Counted from the first letter of the stretch, positions 1 to 13,716 are shown. The stretch: 64,000 nucleotides of DNA from Stenotrophomonas daejeonensis (GCF_001431505.1 NZ_LDJP01000012.1:18120-82119), one strand, 5' to 3'. Notes: generated from the letters alone by a model not told the origin. Program-made: numbers and translations.

Positions 1-417
1 CGGCTGGCCTGGCGCCGCGCCAGCCGTGGCGCATCGCTGTATTGCTCCGGCCGCAACTTCGCGCTGCCGGTCAAGGACGCGCAGACGCTGGCCGCCGCCG
101 AACGACTCGATGACACCGCCTTCGCCAGGCTCTCGGCCAAGGGCCGCGCCGCTGTGCTGGAACTGCTGGCCGGCGGCCACTACCAGTTGCTGGATGCCGA
201 AACGCTGGCGGCGATGCTGGCCGAGCAGGATGCGCTGGACGTCATGGAGGAAGCGTTCGACGAGGATGCCGACGCCCCGGAATTCGAAATCGAGGTCATC
301 GAATACACCGAGGCCGGCGCAGGCGAACCGGCCAGCGCCGCCATCGACACCGTGCAGGTCAGCGAGGAAGGCGTCGAGGTCGTGGTGATCTGCGACGACG
401 GGGACGACCGCGCGTAA
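1..417 (+). CDS. C-terminal part of a cupin-type oxygenase (RoxA/YcfD-like), partial
   Basis: The reading frame is open from base 1 and ends at TAA 415-417, so only about 138 C-terminal residues are present. What is seen is a helical segment with FALPVKDAQTLAAA and VLELLAGGHY, followed by a very acidic tail. This resembles the C-terminal winged-helix part of JmjC/cupin ribosomal oxygenases (50S uL16 arginine hydroxylase family), which I recall sitting upstream of a GNAT gene and sucA in xanthomonads. The catalytic His-x-Asp cupin domain would lie outside the window, so the assignment is tentative. The next gene begins 9 bp downstream, suggesting co-transcription. Confidence 0.45.
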   Translation, partial: RLAWRRASRGASLYCSGRNFALPVKDAQTLAAAERLDDTAFARLSAKGRAAVLELLAGGHYQLLDAETLAAMLAEQDALDVMEEAFDEDADAPEFEIEVIEYTEAGAGEPASAAIDTVQVSEEGVEVVVICDDGDDRA

Positions 418-426
418 GCCGTCGCG

Positions 427-1335
427 ATGGACGCCCCCGCCGCCATCCGCATCGAGGCTGCCGACTACGCGTGCCGGCACGAACAGCTGCACGCGTTGCG
501 CCGGGCCGTGTTCGTCGACGAGCAGCGGGTCCCGATGGAGCTGGAAACCGACGAACTCGACCCGCTCAGCCACCACGTCATCGCCCTGGACGCGGCCGGC
601 CAGGTCGTCGGTACCGGCCGGTTGACGCCGCAGCGGCGCATCGGCCGCATGGCGGTGGCCGCCGGCTGGCGCAACCGCGACGTCGGCGCCGCCCTGCTGC
701 AGGCACTGGTCGCCGAAGCCGGCCGCCGCGGCTGGGACGAGGTGTCGCTGCATGCCCAGCTCGGCGCCCGCAATTTCTACGTCCGCAACGGCTTCCTGCC
801 CGAAGGCACGGAATTCGAGGAGGCCGGCATCGTCCACCAGACCATGCGCCGGCGGCTGGACGGCCCCATGCACGTGCAGGACCCGGCCCAGGGCACGGCC
901 GCGGCCACCGCCGTGGCCCACCGCGCACGGCGCCGGCTGCTGCTGCATTGCCGTGGCGGCGATGCCCCCCTGCTCGGCCAGCCGCCGGTACTGCAGGCCC
1001 TGCGCCGCTTCGCCAGCGCCCGCCACGACAAGCAGGCCCTGGTATTGCTGCACGACGGCGACCTGCAGGCCTTGCCGGCCGCGCTGCTGGCGCTGATGCA
1101 GCGCCTGCCCAGCGTGTTCGTGCTGCGCGGGCCGGCCGACCCGGCCGATGCCGCAGCGACCTCGGCGGCCATCCTCAACGACACCGGCGACTGCTACTTT
1201 CGTCCAATGGGCGAACGCCCCGACGGCGAGCTGTCGCTGGACTCACCGGCCCGGGCACTCGCGCACGAAACACGGTTCCAGCGCATGTGGGAGCGTGCGC
1301 ACGACTGTCCGGGCCTGCGCGCGCTCGGCATCTGA
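427..1335 (+). CDS. GNAT-family N-acetyltransferase with C-terminal extra domain
   Basis: This 302-residue protein has an N-terminal GNAT domain (about residues 5-145). The acetyl-CoA loop is visible as RNRDVGAALL after the strand IGRMAV, and NFYVRNGFLP is the typical GNAT motif B region. The ElaA/GNAT part is followed by about 150 residues with no recognisable enzyme motif, a domain architecture common in xanthomonad GNAT proteins. The substrate cannot be told from sequence. It follows the oxygenase fragment by 9 bp and precedes sucA by 176 bp, a gap that carries the sucA promoter region. Confidence 0.8.
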   Translation: MDAPAAIRIEAADYACRHEQLHALRRAVFVDEQRVPMELETDELDPLSHHVIALDAAGQVVGTGRLTPQRRIGRMAVAAGWRNRDVGAALLQALVAEAGRRGWDEVSLHAQLGARNFYVRNGFLPEGTEFEEAGIVHQTMRRRLDGPMHVQDPAQGTAAATAVAHRARRRLLLHCRGGDAPLLGQPPVLQALRRFASARHDKQALVLLHDGDLQALPAALLALMQRLPSVFVLRGPADPADAAATSAAILNDTGDCYFRPMGERPDGELSLDSPARALAHETRFQRMWERAHDCPGLRALGI

Positions 1336-1377
1336 GCGTCATTCCGGCAGGACATGCGGTGGCCGAGCATTAAGACA

Positions 1378-1422
1378 GTGGACAGGCGTCACTGCCCCTT
1401 CCTGTCCACGCGAGCGTATAAT
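1378..1422 (+). promoter_or_regulatory. Probable sucA promoter region with inverted repeat
   Basis: A perfect TATAAT lies at 1417-1422, about 90 bp before the sucA GTG. No good -35 hexamer is seen at 16-18 bp spacing. A 9-bp inverted repeat GTGGACAGG (1378-1386) / CCTGTCCAC (1401-1409) brackets where the -35 would be, so it may be an operator or a weak hairpin. The role is inferred. Confidence 0.45.
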
Positions 1423-1511
1423 TCGGCGGATTCATCACGCCCGTGCGGCACCCGCCCCGCAAGGTACCGCCGGTTCCCTGAGCAATAATCAAGCGAATCC
1501 GACTCCCCATC

Positions 1512-4343
<2,832 letters not shown>

Positions 4344-4385
4344 CCTCCCCCTTTCACGAATAGATACGAACCAGGAAGCCCACGC

Positions 4386-5582
4386 ATGGCCACCGAAGTC
4401 AAAGCCCCGGTACTGCCCGAATCCGTCGCCGACGGCACCATCGCCACCTGGCACAAGAAGGTGGGTGAAGCCGTCAAGCGCGACGAGAACCTGCTCGATC
4501 TGGAAACCGACAAGGTCGTGCTGGAAGTGCCTTCCCCGGTCGACGGCGTGCTGAAGGAAATCAAGTTCAAGGAAGGCGACACCGTCACCAGCAGCCAGGT
4601 CGTGGCGATCATCGAGGAAGGCGCCGTCGCCGCCGCGCCGGCCCCGGCTGCCGCCGAAGCGCCGAAGGCCGCCGCCCCCGCGGCTCCGGCGGCCGCAGCC
4701 GCCCCGGCACCGGCCGCCGCCAAATCGCCGGCCGACGCGCTGCCGCCGGGCGCCCGCTTCAGCGCCATCACCGAAGGCGTGAACCCGGCCGACGTCGAAG
4801 GCACCGGCCGCCGCGGTGCGGTGACCAAGGAAGACATCGTCAACTTCGCCCGCAACGGCGGCGCCGGCAAGGCCGGCGGCGCGCGTCCGGAAGAGCGCGT
4901 GCCGATGACCCGCATCCGCAAGCGCATCGCCGAGCGCCTGATGCAGTCCAAGGATTCCATCGCCATGCTCACCTCGTTCAACGAGGTCAACCTGGCCAAG
5001 GTTTCCGCCGCGCGCAAGCAACTGGGCGAGGACTTCCTGAAGACCCACGGCATCAAGCTGGGCTTCATGAGCTTCTTCGTGAAGGCCGCCGCCAACGCGC
5101 TGCAGCGCTTCCCGGTGGTCAACGCCTCGGTCGACGGCGACGACATCATCTACCACGGCTATTCGGACATCTCCATCGCCGTGTCCACCGAGAAGGGACT
5201 GGTGACGCCGGTGCTGCGCAACGTCGAGCGCATGTCGTTTGCCGACATCGAGAAGGGCATCGCCGAGTACGCCAAGAAGGCGCGCGACGGCAAGCTCGGC
5301 CTCGATGACCTGCAAGGCGGCACCTTCACCGTGACCAACGGCGGCACCTTCGGCTCGCTGCTGTCCACGCCGATCGTCAACCCGCCGCAGAGCGCCATCC
5401 TCGGCATGCATACCATCAAGGAGCGCCCGATCGCCGAGAACGGCCAGGTCGTGATCGCGCCGATGATGTACCTGGCGCTGTCCTATGACCACCGCATCAT
5501 CGACGGCAAGGACGCGGTGCAGTTCCTGGTGGACATCAAGAACCAGCTGGAAAACCCGAGCCGCATGCTGTTCGGCCTGTAA
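4386..5582 (+). CDS. sucB: Dihydrolipoyllysine succinyltransferase (2-oxoglutarate dehydrogenase E2)
   Basis: This 398-residue core subunit of the 2-oxoglutarate dehydrogenase complex transfers succinyl from lipoamide to CoA. Domains in order: one lipoyl domain (residues 1-80, lipoylated lysine in ETDKVVLEV), an Ala/Pro-rich hinge (about 82-118), a peripheral-subunit-binding domain (about 120-155), and the catalytic domain ending in the active-site motif [12 protein letters not shown] (His and Asp of HxxxDG present). A single lipoyl domain and the length near 400 fit SucB rather than AceF. It lies between sucA and lpd. Confidence 0.97.
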   Translation: MATEVKAPVLPESVADGTIATWHKKVGEAVKRDENLLDLETDKVVLEVPSPVDGVLKEIKFKEGDTVTSSQVVAIIEEGAVAAAPAPAAAEAPKAAAPAAPAAAAAPAPAAAKSPADALPPGARFSAITEGVNPADVEGTGRRGAVTKEDIVNFARNGGAGKAGGARPEERVPMTRIRKRIAERLMQSKDSIAMLTSFNEVNLAKVSAARKQLGEDFLKTHGIKLGFMSFFVKAAANALQRFPVVNASVDGDDIIYHGYSDISIAVSTEKGLVTPVLRNVERMSFADIEKGIAEYAKKARDGKLGLDDLQGGTFTVTNGGTFGSLLSTPIVNPPQSAILGMHTIKERPIAENGQVVIAPMMYLALSYDHRIIDGKDAVQFLVDIKNQLENPSRMLFGL

Positions 5583-7236
<1,654 letters not shown>

Positions 7237-7372
7237 GCGGGGAATGCGGGAACAGGGCACGGGGAATGAAACATCCCGCGCCCTGCCCTCCACGAACGCC
7301 GGCAGCGATGCCGGCGTTTTGCTTCCTCCGTTCCTTTCATTCCCCCTTTCCCCTTCCCTGTTCCCCGCCTCC
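7237..7372 (+). terminator. lpd terminator inside a GGGAACAGGG-type inverted repeat
   Basis: The hairpin AACGCCGGC (7295-7303), loop AGCGAT, GCCGGCGTT (7310-7318) ends in TTTT at 7317-7320, a standard intrinsic terminator for lpd. It is enclosed by long imperfect arms, GGGGAATGCGGGAACAGGG (about 7240-7258) and the complementary CCCTGTTCCCC (about 7355-7366). The same arm sequence recurs at 63890-63990, so this is a dispersed repeat. Confidence 0.8.
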
Positions 7373-7966
7373 ATGAAATCCATCTGCGTCTATTGCGGCT
7401 CCAATCCCGGCGCCAAGCCCGTCTACGTCGAACGCGCCACCGAACTGGGCAGGCGCATCGCCGCCGAAGGCCTGCGGCTGGTCTATGGCGGCGGCCGCAC
7501 CGGCCTGATGGGCGCGGTGGCCGATGGCGTGCTCGCCGCCGGCGGCGAGGTCACCGGCGTGATCCCGCAGCACCTGGTGGACCTGGAGGTGGCGCACAAG
7601 GGCGTGACCACGCTGGAGATCGTCGGCTCGATGCACGAGCGCAAGTCGCGCATGTTCGACCTGTCCGACGCCTTCGTCGCCCTGCCCGGCGGCTTCGGCA
7701 CCGCCGAGGAAATCTTCGAGATGCTGACCTGGCGCCAGCTCGGCATCGGCAAGAAACCCTGCGCCTTCCTCGACATCGATGGCTTCTACACGCAGCTGAT
7801 CGGCATGATCGACCACATGGTGGCCGAGCGCTTCCTGCACCCGGAGCAGCGCGACGACCTGTGGCACGGCGAAGACCCCACGCGGATGCTGGAGTGGATG
7901 CGGGCGTATTCGCCGGCGCAGGCGGACAAGTGGTTCGACGAGAAAAAGCGCAACGCATTGCGATAA
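7373..7966 (+). CDS. LOG-family protein (nucleoside 5'-monophosphate phosphoribohydrolase)
   Basis: The 197-residue Rossmann-fold protein starts KSICVYCGSNPG, with the nucleotide-binding SMHERKSRMFDLSDAF and the family signature PGGFGTAEEIFEMLTW (PGGxGTxxE). LOG/TIGR00730 proteins hydrolyse cytokinin riboside or other nucleoside monophosphates to the base and ribose 5-phosphate. The start at 7373 is chosen because the family begins MKSI/MKxICVYCGS and the upstream open frame lies inside the lpd terminator repeat. A decayed copy of its last 35 bases lies about 100 bp downstream. Confidence 0.9.
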   Translation: MKSICVYCGSNPGAKPVYVERATELGRRIAAEGLRLVYGGGRTGLMGAVADGVLAAGGEVTGVIPQHLVDLEVAHKGVTTLEIVGSMHERKSRMFDLSDAFVALPGGFGTAEEIFEMLTWRQLGIGKKPCAFLDIDGFYTQLIGMIDHMVAERFLHPEQRDDLWHGEDPTRMLEWMRAYSPAQADKWFDEKKRNALR

Positions 7967-8069
7967 ATCACCGGCGCGTGGCGACGCGGCGAACATGGCC
8001 GGCGCCTTGTTGCTTGCATAGCGCGGCGCGGCGCGGTTCGACGAGAAAATGCGCAGTGCGTTGCGCTGA
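7932..8069 (+). repeat. Direct duplication of the LOG gene 3' end
   Basis: Bases 7932-7966 (the last codons and stop of the LOG gene) recur at 8035-8069 with 29 of 35 bases identical by my count. The second copy would read RFDEKMRSALR-stop against WFDEKKRNALR-stop in the gene. It has no start codon or upstream coding sequence of its own, so it looks like a relic of a local tandem duplication of about 103 bp. Confidence 0.7.
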
Positions 8070-8085
8070 CCCCCTATCCCAGTGG

Positions 8086-8258
8086 GTGCCGACCGTTGGT
8101 CGGCACTGGCAGCCAGCCTGCAATGCCCCCAGCGCTGCGCGCCCATGCCCGACCAACGGTCGGGCACCACCCGACGGGGGCACGGTAGTGCCGGCCGCCG
8201 GCCGGCATCCGCCAGGAAACCAGGTCATGCGCGGTTGCCGGCCAGCGGCCGGCACTAC
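8086..8258. repeat. Four SMAG/REP-like palindromes
   Basis: The hairpins are: GTGCCGACC-GTT-GGTCGGCAC at 8086-8106; TGCCCGACC-AAC-GGTCGGGCA at 8146-8166; GTAG plus TGCCGGCC-GCC-GGCCGGCA at 8185-8207; and TGCCGGCC-AGC-GGCCGGCA plus CTAC at 8236-8258. The last two form a GTAG...CTAC-bounded dimer as in Stenotrophomonas SMAG elements. The terminal CTA (8255-8257) is also the stop codon (TAG on the minus strand) of the GGDEF-EAL gene. Confidence 0.85.
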
Positions 8259-11164
8259 ACCATCTTGTGCAACGTCGCTTCGCGCGGCATCGGGTAGCCC
8301 AGCAGGTAGCCCTGGCCGAAGTTGCAGCCCATTTCCAGCAGCACCTGCCGCTGGCGCTCGTTCTCGATGCCTTCGCCGATGGTCTCGATGCCCAGCGTGC
8401 GCGCCAGCGACACCACGCCTTCCACCAGCGCCTGCGTGTTCTTGCCGCCCTCGGTGTGCAGGCCGGAGATGAAGCTGCGGTCGATCTTCAGCGTGCTGAT
8501 CGGGAACCGGTGCAGGTAGGACAGCGCCGAATAGCCGGTGCCGAAGTCGTCCAGCTGCACCACCATGCCGCGCTCGCGCAGCTGGCGCAGGATGCGCAGC
8601 GTGCGCGGCGCATCCTCCAGCAGCGCCGTTTCGGTCAGCTCCACCCGCAACCGCGACGGATCCGCGCCGGCCGCGTCCAGCAGCCCGAAAAGGCGCCTGG
8701 CGAACTTCGGCACGTGGAAGTGGCGCGGCGAGACATTGACCGAGATGTAGCCCGACGTGGTCGCCGCAAGATCGTGCGCCACCTGCTCGTAGATCAGCCA
8801 GTCCACCTGCTCGATCAGGCCGCTCTCCTCGCCCAGCTGCATGAAGTCGCCCGGCAGCAGCAGCCCGCGTCCTTCGTGCTGCCAGCGCAGCAGCGCCTCG
8901 TGCCCGACCACCTTGCCGTCCCGCAGCGAGACGATGGGTTGGTAGAACGGCAGGAAATCGCGGTTGCCGATGGCGCGGCGCAGGTCCGCTTCCAGCTCCA
9001 GGCTCTGCAGCGACTGCTCGCGCATCACCTCGTCGAACACCACGCAGCGGTCCTGGCCCATGCCCTTGGCGCGGTACATCGCCGCGTCGGCGTCGCGCAG
9101 CAGCTCGGCGCCGGATTCGTAATGCGGGTTCCACAGCGAAATGCCGATGCTGCCGGACGGGAACAACTCGCGCCCTTCCACCCACATCGAGCATTCCAGC
9201 GCATGCAGCAGGCGCCGCCCCACGTCCATCGCCTCGTCCGCGCCGCCCTCGCAGCGCACCAGCATGGCGAACTCGTCGCCGCCCAGCCGCGCCACCACGT
9301 CGTTGCCACGCAGCAGGCCGACCAGCCGCCGCGCCACTTCCACCAGCATCCGGTCGCCGGCGGCGTGGCCGATGCTGTCGTTGACCCACTTGAAGCGGTC
9401 CAGGTCGAGGAACAGCAACGCGAATACCGGGCCGATGCCCAGCCGCGCGTGCTCGATGGCCTCCTCCAGCCGCTCCAGCAGGTGCAGGCGGTTGGGCAGC
9501 CCGGTCAGCGAATCGTGCATGGCCTGGTGGCTCAGGCGCTGCTCGATGCGCATGCGCTCGCCGATCTGCGCCAGCAGCTTCTGGTTGACCTCGCCCAGCT
9601 CGTGCGTGCGCTCGGCCACGCGCCGCTCCAGCTCGGCATGCGCCTGCAGCAACCGGTTCTGGTCGCGCTGCCGCGCCAGGCTGTTGCCGATGTTGTGCGC
9701 GACGAAGGCCAGCAGGCGCTGGTCGTCCGGGGTGTACACGACCTGCGGGTTGTAGCTCTGCACCGCGATCACGCCCACCACCTCGCCATCGCTGAACAGC
9801 GGCACGCCGAGCCAGGACTGCGACTTGGCGCCGAACTCGTGCAGTTCGCCGCGGGCGAGCAACTGGTCGATCTGCCTGCGCGTGGCCAATAGCGGCTGAC
9901 CGGTGCGGATGGTGTATTCGGTCAGGCCGCCGCCGAACTTGCGCGGGGGGCGCTCGCGGTTGAATTCGTCCACCGAATAGACGAACTCCAGCCCGTCGCC
10001 GGCCTCGTTGATCAATGCGATGTAGAAATTGCCGGCATCGAGCAGGCCGCCGATCACCCGGTGCAGCTCGGCATGGAACTCGGCCTGGCTGCCGCAGCTC
10101 ATGGCCAGTTCGGAGATGTTGAACAGCGCCGCCTGCAATGCCTCGGCGCGCTGCCGCTCGACGATTTCGCCGCGCAGGCTGGCGTTGGCGTGCTCCAGCT
10201 CCAGCGTGCGCCGCTGCACGTGCTGTTCCAGCTGCACGTGCGCCTGGCGCCGGTCCATCGCGGTCAGGATGTGGGTGGTGACGAAGTTGAGGACCGCGCG
10301 GTCCTCGTCGTCGTACTGCACGCCGGGCTCGTAGCTCTGCACCACGATGGCGCCGCACACGACGTTGTCGCGCCACATCGGCACGCCCAGCCAGTCGGCG
10401 CTGTCCGGGCCGCTGGGCACCGAGTGCCGCGGGTCCAGTTCGCGGAGCAGGACCCGCGACGGGCCATGCATCACCCGGCCGCTGCGCATCACCGCGAAGG
10501 TCAGGCTGTCCTGCATGTCCTCGTAGTGGATGCGTTGCTCCGGGTCCGGCGCGAAGCTGTCCTGGGTATCGAAGAAGTACAGGAAGCGCAGGCTGCTCTG
10601 GGTTTCGTCGCATTCGACGATGTAGCAGTTTTCCGCGTACATCAACGTGGACAGGATGCGATGGAAATTGCCGAGCATTTCCGACATTTCAAGGTCACTG
10701 CCGGCCAGGTCGGCGATCTCGAACAGGGCCTGCTGCAGGCGCTTGGAACGCTCCAGCTGCTCGATCTGCCGTCCCTGCCGCATCGATACCAGCACCGCGG
10801 CGACCAGCGCCCGTGCGGTGCTCAGCCATGCCCGGCGCTGCGTTTCCGAGAACGTGGCCGACACCTCGGCCAGCACCACGATGCGGGCGCCGCTCTCGGC
10901 GTGGGTCCAGCACTCCCACAGCGGCTGGTGCAGGCCGGCCGGCAGCTTGCCGCCGCCAAGCAGCACGCCGGCGGCCTCGCGCAACCGCGTGTCCTCGGCC
11001 GGGCTGGTACGGCAGCCGGTCCCCAGCACGGCATCATCCCAGGCAAGGGCCACCGTGCTGCCGGCAGGCAACAGGCCATGCAGCGGCGTCACCACGTCGT
11101 TGACCGACGCATTGGCCTGTGCGGGCATGTTTTCGGCACTGCTTTGGCGCGGTTCGTCTGCCAT
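8255..11164 (-). CDS. GAF-GAF-GGDEF-EAL cyclic-di-GMP enzyme
   Basis: This 969-residue cytoplasmic signalling protein has two GAF-like sensor modules (about residues 120-280 and 345-490), a linker coiled coil, a GGDEF domain with intact RLGGDEFAML (about 626), and an EAL domain with HEALLRW, SVNVSPRHF, ELTETALL, QLDDFGTGYSALSYL, TLKIDRSFI, GEGIEN and NFGQGYLLG. All residues expected for phosphodiesterase catalysis are present, so it could both make and degrade c-di-GMP, with GAF ligands or partners setting the balance. The start at 11164 follows a GGAAGG-like ribosome site; a longer frame would run toward the divergent sigma gene. Its TAG stop is part of a SMAG palindrome. Confidence 0.93.
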   Translation of the reverse strand: MADEPRQSSAENMPAQANASVNDVVTPLHGLLPAGSTVALAWDDAVLGTGCRTSPAEDTRLREAAGVLLGGGKLPAGLHQPLWECWTHAESGARIVVLAEVSATFSETQRRAWLSTARALVAAVLVSMRQGRQIEQLERSKRLQQALFEIADLAGSDLEMSEMLGNFHRILSTLMYAENCYIVECDETQSSLRFLYFFDTQDSFAPDPEQRIHYEDMQDSLTFAVMRSGRVMHGPSRVLLRELDPRHSVPSGPDSADWLGVPMWRDNVVCGAIVVQSYEPGVQYDDEDRAVLNFVTTHILTAMDRRQAHVQLEQHVQRRTLELEHANASLRGEIVERQRAEALQAALFNISELAMSCGSQAEFHAELHRVIGGLLDAGNFYIALINEAGDGLEFVYSVDEFNRERPPRKFGGGLTEYTIRTGQPLLATRRQIDQLLARGELHEFGAKSQSWLGVPLFSDGEVVGVIAVQSYNPQVVYTPDDQRLLAFVAHNIGNSLARQRDQNRLLQAHAELERRVAERTHELGEVNQKLLAQIGERMRIEQRLSHQAMHDSLTGLPNRLHLLERLEEAIEHARLGIGPVFALLFLDLDRFKWVNDSIGHAAGDRMLVEVARRLVGLLRGNDVVARLGGDEFAMLVRCEGGADEAMDVGRRLLHALECSMWVEGRELFPSGSIGISLWNPHYESGAELLRDADAAMYRAKGMGQDRCVVFDEVMREQSLQSLELEADLRRAIGNRDFLPFYQPIVSLRDGKVVGHEALLRWQHEGRGLLLPGDFMQLGEESGLIEQVDWLIYEQVAHDLAATTSGYISVNVSPRHFHVPKFARRLFGLLDAAGADPSRLRVELTETALLEDAPRTLRILRQLRERGMVVQLDDFGTGYSALSYLHRFPISTLKIDRSFISGLHTEGGKNTQALVEGVVSLARTLGIETIGEGIENERQRQVLLEMGCNFGQGYLLGYPMPREATLHKMV

Positions 11165-11310
11165 GCCTTCCGTCTCTATCCGGTTCCGGTACCCGGAACT
11201 CCCCCCGCCCGCAGCATAACGCCCCGCGGCGTGGCCAAGGTGTCCGGGTCGACATTTCCTGAACCCGTACTCCGGCGCCGGCGATGCCCGGCTAGGCACG
11301 GGCGCGGCGA

Positions 11311-11886
11311 ATGCTTAGGCTGCGGCGCGTGGATACCGCCGTGCAGACACCGACCGACGAAACGCTGATGCTGGCCTATGCCGCCGGCGACGGCGAGGCG
11401 TTCGCCGAGCTGTACGCGCGCCACCGCGCCCGGCTGTTCCACTACCTGCTCGGGCAGTTGCGCGACCGCGCGCTGGCCGAGGAGCTGTTCCAGGACGTGT
11501 GGCAACGCCTGGTCCATGCCCGTGCGGGCTGGAAGCCGGAGGCGGCGTTCGCCACCTGGTTGTTCCGCATCGCCCACAACCGCCTCAACGACCACTGGCG
11601 CGCCGCCCGCCATCGCCCGGCCGCCCCGGACGATGCCGACGCGCGCACCGCGCGGCTGGCCGATACCCGCACCCCGGAGCTGCTGGCCGACGAACAGGCG
11701 CAACGGCTGCAGCTGCACCGCGCGCTGGCCGAGCTGCCGCCGGAGCAACAGGAGGTGGTGATCCTGCGCCTGGAGCAGGAACTGAGCCTGGAGGAGATCG
11801 GGCAGATCACCGGCGTCGGCCGGGAAACCGTCAAGTCGCGGCTGCGCTATGCGATGGACAAGCTGCGCGCGAGGTTGAACGAATGA
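11311..11886 (+). CDS. ECF-type RNA polymerase sigma factor
   Basis: This 191-residue sigma-70-family protein has only regions 2 and 4. Region 2 is seen in FAELYARHRARLFHYLL and ALAEELFQDVWQRLV, and the region-4 helix-turn-helix in LSLEEIGQITGVGRETVKSR. It would direct transcription of a small stress or envelope regulon. The start could instead be the GTG at 11329, as the first six residues are basic and not typical. Its stop overlaps the start of the next gene (ATGA at 11883-11886), the usual coupling of an ECF sigma with its regulator. Confidence 0.9.
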   Translation: MLRLRRVDTAVQTPTDETLMLAYAAGDGEAFAELYARHRARLFHYLLGQLRDRALAEELFQDVWQRLVHARAGWKPEAAFATWLFRIAHNRLNDHWRAARHRPAAPDDADARTARLADTRTPELLADEQAQRLQLHRALAELPPEQQEVVILRLEQELSLEEIGQITGVGRETVKSRLRYAMDKLRARLNE

Positions 11887-12728
11887 ACACCCCCGATCGG
11901 CTGAGCCCCGAAGAACGCGCGCTGGCGCGACTGCTGGGTCGCCCCGCGGCCGCGGCGCCCGATCCGCGCGTCGACGCCGCGATTGCCGAGCTGGCGCGGC
12001 AACCGGCCGCACCGGCGCCGACGCGACCCACGGCGCCGGCGCCCTCCGTCACGCCGCATGCGCGGCATCGGCGCCGCCGCGCCGTGGTGCCGGCATTGGC
12101 CGTGGCCGCGTCGCTGGTGCTGGTGGTGGGTCTGGCATGGCAACTGCGGCCCACTCCGCCGCCGCTGGACTTGCCCGTGCTCGCCGAGGCGCTTCCGCCG
12201 CCGGCAGCCGCACCGCTCCCGGCCGCCGACGTGCCGATGCCGGAAGCGGCCATCGAACCCGTGGCACCCGCCGTCCGCATGGCTGCCCCGGCAGAGGCGC
12301 CACCTCCTCGCGCAAGCGCGGCGTCCGATGCCGCGACCCGTACCGAGCGCGCACGCAAGGAATCGTCGCGGGCGGTGGAAGCGGCTTCCGCGAGAATCGT
12401 GCCACCCTCGCCGCCGGCTCCTCCCGCGCCATTGCCGGCCAGCCCAGCACAGGCCGATATCGTCCTGCCCGCCCCTGCCGGTGCCGCACCGGCACGGCTG
12501 GCTGCAACACCGGCGCCGGCAAAACTGGATGCACCCGCCGCCACGGCGGCATCCCCTGACCTGGACGCCGATGCCGCCCTGCCCCCGCGGCGATGGTTGC
12601 AACGCATCCGGCAGCGGCACGAGGACGGCGACGACGAGGGCGCGCGCGCCAGCCTGCGTCGCTTCGTCGAGGTTCATCCGAAGGCCCGCATCCCGCGCGA
12701 CCTGCGCCCGTTGCTGGAAGATTCGTAG
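11883..12728 (+). CDS. Membrane-anchored probable anti-sigma factor
   Basis: This 281-residue protein has a short cytoplasmic N-terminus (about 65 residues, Pro/Ala rich), one transmembrane helix (VVPALAVAASLVLVVGLAW, about residues 67-86), a long low-complexity Pro/Ala periplasmic stretch and a conserved-looking C-terminal segment PPRRWLQRIRQRHEDGDDEG. No zinc-binding HxxxCxxC anti-sigma motif is seen. Translational coupling to the ECF sigma gene and the single-span topology suggest it restrains that sigma factor. The TAG stop comes from the GTAG edge of the following palindromic repeat. Confidence 0.65.
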   Translation: MNTPDRLSPEERALARLLGRPAAAAPDPRVDAAIAELARQPAAPAPTRPTAPAPSVTPHARHRRRRAVVPALAVAASLVLVVGLAWQLRPTPPPLDLPVLAEALPPPAAAPLPAADVPMPEAAIEPVAPAVRMAAPAEAPPPRASAASDAATRTERARKESSRAVEAASARIVPPSPPAPPAPLPASPAQADIVLPAPAGAAPARLAATPAPAKLDAPAATAASPDLDADAALPPRRWLQRIRQRHEDGDDEGARASLRRFVEVHPKARIPRDLRPLLEDS

Positions 12729-12965
12729 GTACCGGGCTTGCCCGGTACGGAGCCTTCCACGGTAATGCTCCATGCGGGGCAAGCCCCGCATCCACGGCTG
12801 CGGGTTTCCGCACTGAACCCGGTGGGTGCCGACCGTTGGTCGGCACTGTCTGCACAGCGCCGCCGCCACGACCAACGGTCGGGCGCTACCGCGTAGGTGC
12901 CGGGCTTGCCCGGCACGGGGCTTTATCGGGAATGCTCCATGTAGGACAAGCCCCGAATCCACGGC
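12725..12965. repeat. Cluster of SMAG/REP-like palindromes
   Basis: This 300-bp gap between genes holds at least five hairpins: GTACCGGGC-TT-GCCCGGTAC (12729-12748, preceded by GTAG 12725-12728), TGCGGGGC-AA-GCCCCGCA (12773-12790), GTGCCGACC-GTT-GGTCGGCAC (12826-12846), CGACC-AAC-GGTCG (12869-12881) and GTGCCGGGC-TT-GCCCGGCAC (12897-12916, preceded by GTAG). A decayed copy follows near 12938-12962. Nothing else is seen in the gap except a possible TAGAAT -10 at 13025-13030. Confidence 0.85.
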
Positions 12966-13037
12966 AAGCCCCATTCTCCCGACCGGACATGGCAAGGCAT
13001 CCAATCCGCCGCTGGGCTCTCGCCTAGAATGGCCGGG

Positions 13038-13622
13038 ATGCCCGATACCCTCGCCACGCCCGCCAGCCACCTGCTGGAAGTCAAGCACAGCCGCTTCCTC
13101 GCCCACGCCGCCCCCATCGGCAACGCCGCCGATGCGCTGGCCTTCGTCGCGTCGGTATCGGTCGCCGACGCCACCCACAACTGCTGGGCCTACCGCCATG
13201 GCGGCGAATATCGTTCCAGCGACGACGGTGAACCCGCAGGTACCGCAGGACGGCCGATCCTTGCCGCCATCGACGGCCAGGGCTACGACCGCATCGTCGT
13301 GGTCGTCACCCGCTGGTTCGGCGGCATCAAGCTCGGCGCCGGCGGGCTGGTACGCGCCTATGGCGGCGCCGCGGCCGAATGCCTGCGGCTGGCGCCACGG
13401 CTGCCGCTGATCGCGATGAAGCGGCTGCACCTGGCCTGCCCGTTCGATGCGCTCGGCAGCGTGCACACGCTGCTGGCCGCGCATGCGGTGGACAAGCTCG
13501 GCGAAAGCTTCGACGAACATGGCGCACGCTTGCACGTCGAACTGCCGGCCGAACGCGTCGATGACTTGAAAACCCGGCTGCGCGACGCCACCCGTGACAG
13601 GGTGCGGTGGAGCGACGAGTGA
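13038..13622 (+). CDS. YigZ/IMPACT-family protein
   Basis: This 194-residue protein has the IMPACT N-terminal domain (about residues 10-120) with the family motifs HNCWAYR, SDDGEPAGTAGRPIL and VVVTRWFGGIKLGAGGLVRAY, then a DUF1949 ferredoxin-like C-terminal domain. YigZ/YvyE proteins have been linked to peptidase (PepQ-like) or translation-regulation roles; the biochemical function is unsettled. An ATG nine bases upstream (13029) is an equally possible start. The repeat cluster lies upstream and the ABC gene 94 bp downstream. Confidence 0.9.
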   Translation: MPDTLATPASHLLEVKHSRFLAHAAPIGNAADALAFVASVSVADATHNCWAYRHGGEYRSSDDGEPAGTAGRPILAAIDGQGYDRIVVVVTRWFGGIKLGAGGLVRAYGGAAAECLRLAPRLPLIAMKRLHLACPFDALGSVHTLLAAHAVDKLGESFDEHGARLHVELPAERVDDLKTRLRDATRDRVRWSDE

Positions 13623-13716
13623 ACGCCCGGGAGGGGGCTGTCGATTTTCCCCTCCACCGTCCTCCCGGCCATTGCCGGCCTGCACTTCCCCCTTTTCCCA
13701 CGCAGCCACTCCCCCG

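Noticed and set aside
8086..8258. CRISPR-like array from repeated hairpins
   Set aside because: The units are individually palindromic, differ in sequence, occur in inverted pairs and lack regular spacers; they are REP/SMAG elements.
7968..10613. 881-codon minus frame overlapping the GGDEF-EAL gene
   Set aside because: Arg/Ala/Pro-rich frame-shifted shadow of the GGDEF-EAL coding sequence.
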